A program made the translations under genes and the position numbers. Positions 1 through 4,555 of a stretch of DNA of 6,114 nucleotides are shown one piece after another. The stretch spans positions 1 to 6,114 of the forward strand of contig QWOR01000104.1 of the NCBI GenBank assembly GCA_003669575.1, written 5' to 3'. The stretch's first letter is position 1, and each line of letters opens with the position of its first letter. The stretch comes from Planctomycetota bacterium. Its GTDB lineage: Bacteria > Planctomycetota > Planctomycetia > Planctomycetales > Planctomycetaceae. The notes under the pieces were generated by a model. That model worked only from the letters and a program-made list of their open reading frames with translations, was not told where the DNA came from and searched no databases.

Positions 1-147
1 GAGACGCTGGAAGCTTTCTACTTCGAAGGCCAGTCCTTGAAGGAGATGAGCGACCGGTTCTCGAGCCCCGTCGGGACGATCAAGCGTCGTCTGCACACCG
101 CCCGGGCCCGGCTGAAGGACGCCTTGTGTGACTTTCAACCCGCCTGA
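1..147 (+). CDS. ECF-type RNA polymerase sigma factor, C-terminal end (partial)
   Basis: Only the last 48 codons are present; the gene begins before the window and ends at TGA 145-147. The visible peptide matches sigma-70 region 4, the helix-turn-helix that binds the -35 promoter element. It opens with ETLEAFYFEGQSLKEMSDRF, then a turn (SSPVGTIKRR) and a recognition helix (LHTARARLKDAL). The pattern of 'F-x-G-x-S-x-K-E-[IM]' followed by 'G-T-[IV]-K-R-R-L-x-x-A-R-x-x-L' is typical of ECF sigma factors, which direct RNA polymerase to a small regulon, often in answer to envelope or stress signals. The usual anti-sigma partner is not downstream: a strong terminator follows at once. The specific ECF group cannot be told from this fragment. 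A sigma-like LuxR-type helix-turn-helix is the main alternative, but the basic arginine-rich end favours sigma. Confidence 0.85.
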   Translation, partial: ETLEAFYFEGQSLKEMSDRFSSPVGTIKRRLHTARARLKDALCDFQPA

Positions 148-174
148 AGCGGACTGACACATCTCGATCCTCGC

Positions 175-212
175 CCAGGCTGGTCAGTAACACGACCAGC
201 CTGGAGTTTTTT
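175..212 (+). terminator. Intrinsic terminator after the sigma factor gene
   Basis: A perfect 11-bp inverted repeat (175-185, CCAGGCTGGTC, and 194-204, GACCAGCCTGG) encloses an 8-base loop and is followed after two bases by six T residues (207-212). It lies 27 bases after the sigma factor stop codon. This is a textbook Rho-independent terminator, and it separates the sigma factor transcript from icd. Confidence 0.93.
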
Positions 213-393
213 AAGTAGCCATCAGCCGTCAGCTTTCAGGCTCTAGGCCCTTGCCCCTCGGCCTTCCTCCCCCGCTCTCACCCCTGACAAACTCCCCTGC
301 CCCAGCCTCCTCCGCTGGAGACTTCTTTCCCCGTCCGTTATCGTTCTGATTCGCAAAATTTGCCCCTCTTTGACCCCGCCAAGGCTCCGAACG
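213..393. other. Spacer upstream of icd, with heptamer repeat and pyrimidine-rich leader
   Basis: This stretch between the terminator and icd holds no convincing gene. It begins with a short imperfect tandem repeat (220-240) and continues as a strongly C/T-rich region on the plus strand (about 241-340, with runs such as CTTCCTCCCCC). It ends in an A/T-richer patch around 345-362 just before the icd start. The icd promoter must lie here because a terminator closes the upstream gene, but no -35/-10 pair stands out clearly enough to place it. Confidence 0.5.
220..240. repeat. Three imperfect tandem heptamers (consensus NNTCAGC)
   Basis: CATCAGC, CGTCAGC and TTTCAGG follow one another without gaps, sharing the TCAG core at a 7-base period. 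The array sits 7 bases after the U-tract of the upstream terminator. It may be a short copy of an intergenic heptanucleotide repeat family. With only three units, chance is not excluded. Confidence 0.4.
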
Positions 394-1605
394 ATGCAGA
401 AGATTAAGGTGACTGGGACCGTTGTTGATCTCGATGGCGACGAGATGACTCGGATCATCTGGCAATTCATCAAGGAAAAGCTGATCCACCCGTATCTCGA
501 TATCAATATCGAGTACTACGACCTGGGAATCGAATATCGGGACAAGACGAACGACCAGGTCACGGTCGACGCTGCCAACGCCATCAAGAAGCACGGCGTC
601 GGCGTGAAGTGTGCCACGATCACCCCCGATGAGGCCCGCGTGAAGGAGGTCGGGCTGAAGGAGATGTGGAAGTCGCCCAACGGGACGATCCGCAACATCC
701 TCGGCGGTGTGATCTTCCGCGAGCCGATCATCTGCAAGAACGTCCCCCGTCTGGTTCCTGGCTGGACCAAACCGATCATCGTCGGCCGTCATGCCTTCGG
801 TGACCAGTATCGCGCTACCGACTTCAAGTTCCCCGGCAAGGGAACGCTGACGATCAAGTTCGTCGGCGAAGATGGCAGCATCATCGAGAAGGAAGTCTTC
901 AAGGCTCCCGGCTCCGGCGTCGCCATGGCGATGTACAACCTCGACGACTCGATTCGCGAATTCGCCCGGGCGTCGATGAACTACGGTCTGGCCCGGAACT
1001 ACCCGGTCTATCTGTCGACCAAGAACACGATCCTCAAGCAGTATGACGGTCGCTTCAAGGAGCTGTTCCAGGAAGTCTTCGACAAGGAGTTCAAGGCCGA
1101 GTACGACAAGCGTGGCCTGACCTACGAACACCGCTTGATCGACGACATGGTGGCCAGCGCCATGAAGTGGTCGGGTGGATACATCTGGGCCTGTAAGAAC
1201 TACGACGGTGACGTGCAGTCCGACACCGTGGCCCAGGGCTTCGGCTCGCTCGGTCTGATGACCAGCGTGCTGCTGACTCCGGACGGCAAGACTGTTGAGG
1301 CTGAGGCAGCTCACGGGACTGTGACCCGTCACTACCGCGAGCACCAGAAGGGGAAGGAGACTTCCACCAACTCGATCGCTTCGATTTTCGCCTGGACCCA
1401 GGGTCTCGCCCATCGTGCCAAACTCGACAACAACGAGGAACTGGCCAAATTCTCGAAGACCCTCGAAACGGTCTGCGTTGAGACTGTCGAAGCGGGCTTC
1501 ATGACCAAGGACCTCGCTGTCCTCGTTGGTCCCGAGCAGAAGTGGCTCTCGACGACCGGGTTCCTCGATAAGGTTGATGAGAATCTGCGTAAAGCAATGG
1601 CTTAA
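394..1605 (+). CDS. icd: NADP-dependent isocitrate dehydrogenase, eukaryotic type
   Basis: The enzyme oxidatively decarboxylates isocitrate to 2-oxoglutarate with NADP+, a cytosolic TCA-cycle step that supplies NADPH and the glutamate precursor. The 403-residue product is collinear with the homodimeric eukaryotic-type (subfamily II) enzymes rather than E. coli Icd. The substrate loop SPNGTIR lies at 94-100 (Ser94, Arg100), with Arg109 following. The GRHAFGDQYRATDF block at 131-144 holds Arg132 and Tyr139, equivalent to human IDH1 Arg132 and Tyr139. Lys210 lies in STKNTILK. Metal-binding aspartates are at 250, 273 and 277 (KNYDGDVQSD). The NADP-binding AAHGTVTRHY is at 305-314. All key residues are intact. 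I chose ATG 394 (MQKIKV) because it matches the family N-terminus and follows AAGG at 381-384; an upstream in-frame TTG at 370 would add eight unlikely residues. Flanking terminators indicate a single-gene transcript. Confidence 0.97.
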   Translation: MQKIKVTGTVVDLDGDEMTRIIWQFIKEKLIHPYLDINIEYYDLGIEYRDKTNDQVTVDAANAIKKHGVGVKCATITPDEARVKEVGLKEMWKSPNGTIRNILGGVIFREPIICKNVPRLVPGWTKPIIVGRHAFGDQYRATDFKFPGKGTLTIKFVGEDGSIIEKEVFKAPGSGVAMAMYNLDDSIREFARASMNYGLARNYPVYLSTKNTILKQYDGRFKELFQEVFDKEFKAEYDKRGLTYEHRLIDDMVASAMKWSGGYIWACKNYDGDVQSDTVAQGFGSLGLMTSVLLTPDGKTVEAEAAHGTVTRHYREHQKGKETSTNSIASIFAWTQGLAHRAKLDNNEELAKFSKTLETVCVETVEAGFMTKDLAVLVGPEQKWLSTTGFLDKVDENLRKAMA

Positions 1606-1623
1606 CAGGACGATACCAACGTC

Positions 1624-1666
1624 AACGGCCAGTCTCTCTGATGGAGAGGCTGGCCGTTTTTCTTTT
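1624..1666 (+). terminator. Intrinsic terminator after icd
   Basis: A 15-bp stem pairs 1624-1638 (AACGGCCAGTCTCTC) with 1644-1658 (GAGAGGCTGGCCGTT), with one G-T wobble and a 5-base loop. A T-rich tail runs on (1657-1661, then C, then TTTT). It lies 18 bases after the icd stop codon. It sits in the short gap between icd and the convergent minus-strand unit. Read from the other strand the hairpin lacks a following U-tract, so it should mainly stop plus-strand transcription. Confidence 0.93.
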
Positions 1667-1677
1667 GGCAGGGCGCG

Positions 1678-1974
1678 CTAACCGCCAGCGACCGAACCGA
1701 CGATCAGTAGCGGTTCACGCCCGGACCGCACAGCTTCTGGCAGCAAGTCGTCCGGCGATGTGAACGACAGATCGCCCTCGCAAGCGAAATATCGCAGCAG
1801 CGGCCGACGCTTCCCGGTGGCCTGATCGCGGATCGTCCCGCGCAGCATCGGGTACGCAGCTTCGAGGGCTTCGAGCACTGTGCGGAGCGTGACTGGCTCG
1901 TCAACGGAGAGCGATACCTCCAGCCCCGTCTGGGCCAGATTACGCAGATGATATGGCAGCTCGACGCGAATCAT
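1678..1974 (-). CDS. MoaD/ThiS-like ubiquitin-fold small protein ending in Gly-Gly
   Basis: The 98-residue product has the layout of a beta-grasp sulfur-carrier protein. It shows an opening strand (MIRVELPYHLRNLA), a second strand with Thr-Val-type helix entry (VTLRTVLEALEAAYPMLR, about 28-45), a later strand around residues 60-70, and a hydrophobic last strand running into GSVAGG. In MoaD and ThiS the C-terminal Gly-Gly is adenylated by an E1-like enzyme (MoeB/ThiF) and then carries sulfur as a thiocarboxylate. The tail here is compatible with that, but no partner enzyme lies in the window, so molybdopterin or thiamine synthesis is not implied. The start ATG at 1974 overlaps the TGA of the upstream propeller gene (ATGA, 4 bases), which indicates translational coupling; the nearest SD-like GAGG is 13 bases upstream and weak. 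An extended in-frame start at 2097 would read through the upstream gene's coding region and is unlikely. The family call is firm in outline; the cellular role is unknown. Confidence 0.82.
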   Translation of the reverse strand: MIRVELPYHLRNLAQTGLEVSLSVDEPVTLRTVLEALEAAYPMLRGTIRDQATGKRRPLLRYFACEGDLSFTSPDDLLPEAVRSGREPLLIVGSVAGG

Positions 1975-3086
1975 GGCAGAGTCTGAACCTCGACCGCGAC
2001 GACCGGAGGCAGGTCGCGGACAATCGCCTTCCAGTGATCTCCCGAGTCGGGTGAGCAGTAGACCTGGCCCCCGCTCGTTCCAAAGTAGATCCCGCACGAA
2101 TCGAGCTGGTCAACCGCCATCGCGTCACGCAGGACGTTCACATAACAGTCCTTTTGTGGCAGTCCGTTGGTCAGTGGCTCCCAGTCGTTACCGCCGGTCC
2201 GGCTACGGTAAACCCGCAGCTTCCCTTCATGGACATAGTGCTCCGAGTCACTCGTGATTGGCACCACATAAACCGTGTTCGGCTCGTGGGCGTGGACATC
2301 GATTGGAAATCCAAAGTCGGTCGGCAGGTTCCCGCTGATCAGGTTCCAGTTCTCTCCCGCATCATCCGTCCGCATCACGTTCCAATGCAGCTGCATGAAC
2401 ACCGTGTCAGGGCGGGAAGGATGTAGCGCCAGCCGATGGACGCAGTATCCGACTTCTGCATTCGGATCGGGCAGGTACTTCGACTTCAGACCGTGATTGA
2501 TGGGTTTCCAGGTCATTCCGGCATCGTCACTGCGGAACGCCCCGGCCGCTGAGATCGCCACGTAGATCCGATTGGGATTTGTTGGATCGAGCAGGATGGT
2601 GTGGACCGCCAATCCGCCAGCCCCTGGTGCCCACTGATTACTCGACGGATGAGTGCGTAGCCCCGGCAGTTCCTGCCAGTTTTGTCCCCCATCCGTCGAT
2701 TTATAAATCGCCGCGTCTTCGACTCCGGCGTAGACCAGATCGGGGTCGGTCAGCGAGGGTTCGATGTGCCAGACTCTCTTGAACTCCTAGGGGTGTGGAG
2801 TGCCGTCGTACCACAAGTGGGTTCCTGTCTCACCCTCGTAAGCGAATTTATTCCCGACGGGATTCCAGGTCTTGCCACCGTCATCCGAGCGTTGAATCAA
2901 CTGCCCAAACCACCCACTCGACTGCGACGCATAGATTCGGTCTGGATTCACAGGCGACGCCTTGAGGTGATAGACCTCCCAGCCTCCAAAAAAAGGCCCG
3001 CTGACCTCCCAGTCCTCCCGCTTTGAATCGGAATTCAGAATAAACGCTCCCTTGCGGGTGCCGACCAGTACGCGGACTCGGCTCAT
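1971..3086 (-). pseudogene. Six-Asp-box beta-propeller (BNR/sialidase-like repeat protein) interrupted by an in-frame TAG
   Basis: Ignoring one stop, the frame from ATG 3086 to TGA 1971-1973 encodes 371 residues. Six Asp-box turns of the type S-x-D-x-G-x-x-W lie at residues 67-74, 130-137, 186-193, 240-247, 295-302 and 345-352. Their spacing of 50-63 residues fits a six-bladed propeller of the BNR / VPS10-sortilin-like class, often labelled glycosyl hydrolase or exo-alpha-sialidase without proof of activity. No signal peptide is visible (MSRVRVLVGTRKGAFIL), so it is probably cytosolic. The start is supported by a strong GAGGAG (3094-3099) seven bases upstream. Codon 100 is TAG (2787-2789), directly after GTPHP. 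The sequence after it (EFKRVWHIEPSLTDPD and onward) continues in the same frame with propeller repeats and no other lesion. As written, translation gives a 99-residue stub. The first possible restart is TTG at 2612 (residue 159), which would lose the second Asp box. It overlaps the downstream MoaD-like gene by 4 bases. It may be a very young pseudogene or a sequence error in a working gene. Confidence 0.85.
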
Positions 3087-3371
3087 CGAAAAACTCCTCG
3101 TAGAGCTTGAATTCAACGAAGGAAAGCTGCCGGTGAAATACAGAGTCGAACAGCCACCGTCGGAGGTCAGAGTATCCCTTTGAGAATGTACTGCCCAGGT
3201 GTGCGATTTCCCAGCGCGCTTTTTCGGAACGATCTCAGTCTGCAGCTTGTCAGCAAATGAAATTACTTCGTATTGACCCACCCGAAAGGATTGTCGAGAT
3301 TCCAAAGACCTGTTTCGGTTCATGGCAGATTTCTGACTCACCGAGAGCCTGCCGTTCTTCGATTCAGCTTT
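3087..3371. promoter_or_regulatory. Divergent intergenic region with presumed promoters of both flanking units
   Basis: These 285 bases separate the minus-strand propeller gene from the plus-strand export gene and contain no credible gene. Both units must be transcribed outward from here or from further away. A 10-bp palindrome TTGAATTCAA lies at 3107-3116, just upstream of the propeller gene's ribosome binding site. For the plus strand, TTGTCA (3247-3252) followed 18 bases later by TATTGA (3271-3276) is a weak sigma-70-like candidate, with a good -35 and a poor -10. No terminator or riboswitch-like fold was recognised. Promoter placement is inference. Confidence 0.4.
3094..3099 (-). promoter_or_regulatory. 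Strong ribosome binding site for the beta-propeller gene
   Basis: On the minus strand GAGGAG lies seven bases before ATG 3086. It is the best Shine-Dalgarno match seen in the window. It fixes the start of the propeller gene against the longer upstream reading frame, which extends without protein-like sequence to about 3392. Confidence 0.8.
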
Positions 3372-4508
3372 ATGTCTCACATGACGATTCACCAGAACAG
3401 TTTGACGCTATGTCTCCTGCGGACTCGGGCCGTGTTGTGGGTGTGCGCGCTGCTGGTATGCCCAGGGTGTGCGTCCGATGCCATGATGGCCAGCAGTTTG
3501 CCCTATGAGTGGCAGGCCAGGGAGATGACAAACGCCCAAACGGTCGATCTTCATCGACTCGCCAGTACGTCGATTCCTCAGGATCTCATCTCGGCGGGAG
3601 ATGTGATTTCCGTCGACATCGGCTTCGGTCGCCAGAAGACCGACGACCTCTCCTTGAAGGTCCGAGTGCAGACCAACGGGCAGATCGAATTACCGCACAT
3701 CGGCAGCGTCTCGGTGATGGGCCTGAATCTGATCGAGGCCGAAGATGCCATTCAGGCCGCCGCGATGACACGTGGTGTTTATCAGCACCCGCAGGTCACT
3801 GTGGAGATGAGTCGCCCCAAGATGAATCGCATCACCGTTGTCGGAGCGGTCAACAAGCCCGGCGTGGTTGAGCTTCGTCCAGGTGACAGCGATCTGTTGC
3901 AGGCGATTACCGGTGCGGGTGGTCTGTCAAAGGAAGCGGGCACCCTCGTGGAAGTCCGCAATGCCGGATTTCAGTCGGGTAACTCCTCGGGCTCTCCACG
4001 ACCGGCGATCGCCCACGGAATGCCCCTGGGGATCTCTCAGATGAGTGGCGAATCGCTCGACATGACTTCCCCGGACACGACTCGCAAGGCCATGAGTGTC
4101 GACCTGGCCTCGCTCAGTTCAGGCAGTGCGGAGATCCCCACGCTCACGGATGGAATGGTTGTCTCTGTCAATAAACTCGATCTGATGCCGGTGACGGTGA
4201 ATGGCCTGGTGAAAACACCGGGGCGATTCGACTATCCGGTCGGAAAGAATATGACGGTGGTCGAGGCCGTGTCGCTGGCCAAGGGAATGAGTAATGCCGC
4301 CGCGGACAAGATCTATGTCATCCGTAGGCGACCCGGCACCCAGGAACCAGGCCTCATTGAATTGAGTTACAAGGAGGCCATTCGCCACGGCCAGGAGAAC
4401 ATTCTGCTGCAGCCCGGAGACGTTGTGTCGGTCGAGCAGACACCCGCGACACGGATGATGGAAGCGTTCGAGTTCGCCAAGTTCACGATCTCGGGACGTG
4501 TGTTCTAG
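3372..4508 (+). CDS. Wza-like polysaccharide export lipoprotein (Poly_export and SLBB domains)
   Basis: The 378-residue product belongs to the outer-membrane polysaccharide export family (Wza/GumB type), whose oligomer forms the channel through which capsule or exopolysaccharide leaves the cell. An N-terminal signal (residues about 18-32, LLRTRAVLWVCALLVCPGC) ends at a candidate lipidated Cys33. The lipobox is poor, with Cys instead of Leu at -3. The Poly_export domain spans about 70-146 (DLISAGDVISVDI, then VQTNGQIELPHIGSVSVMG). Two SLBB-type segments follow, at about 153-200 (ITVVGAVNKPGVVELRPGD) and 273-325 (VTVNGLVKTPGRFDYPVGK). A Gly/Ser-rich stretch (about 200-255) separates them, and ILLQPGDVVSV lies near the end. 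I chose ATG 3372 because it gives a basic-then-hydrophobic signal peptide; ATG 3381 is nearly as good, and TTG 3273 would bury the signal. No clear SD precedes it. The following gene supplies the inner-membrane partner. Confidence 0.92.
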   Translation: MSHMTIHQNSLTLCLLRTRAVLWVCALLVCPGCASDAMMASSLPYEWQAREMTNAQTVDLHRLASTSIPQDLISAGDVISVDIGFGRQKTDDLSLKVRVQTNGQIELPHIGSVSVMGLNLIEAEDAIQAAAMTRGVYQHPQVTVEMSRPKMNRITVVGAVNKPGVVELRPGDSDLLQAITGAGGLSKEAGTLVEVRNAGFQSGNSSGSPRPAIAHGMPLGISQMSGESLDMTSPDTTRKAMSVDLASLSSGSAEIPTLTDGMVVSVNKLDLMPVTVNGLVKTPGRFDYPVGKNMTVVEAVSLAKGMSNAAADKIYVIRRRPGTQEPGLIELSYKEAIRHGQENILLQPGDVVSVEQTPATRMMEAFEFAKFTISGRVF

Positions 4509-4555
4509 TGCGAGCAAAACTTCTCGCCAACTCATTGAACAAGGATGCTCTGAGC

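Noticed and set aside
229..1413. Long 394-codon open frame on the minus strand, antisense to icd
   Set aside because: It mirrors the strongly biased codon use of icd. Its translation is low-complexity (rich in V, L, D, H) with no recognisable domain, and icd itself is beyond doubt.
1973..2496. Plus-strand frames opposite the propeller gene
   Set aside because: Short, Arg/Ser/Pro-rich, no domains; explained by the minus-strand propeller coding sequence.
2787..2789. TAG decoded as an amino acid (pyrrolysine or reassigned amber)
   Set aside because: Two neighbouring genes seem to end normally with TAG, and the expected residue is Trp. A point mutation or sequence error is simpler.
2988..2994. 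T7 run (minus strand) in the propeller gene as a frameshift or phase-variation site
   Set aside because: The frame across it is intact and encodes plausible sequence (GPFFGGW). A slip would leave the propeller frame and would not restore reading past the TAG in the correct frame.
3087..3392. Upstream extension of the propeller reading frame to about 3392
   Set aside because: The added residues look like translated noncoding DNA, while ATG 3086 has a strong GAGGAG at ideal spacing and matches a natural protein start.
3509..3871. 120-codon plus-strand frame overlapping the export protein gene
   Set aside because: Arg/Ser-rich shadow frame without any domain; the export protein in the other frame is clearly real.
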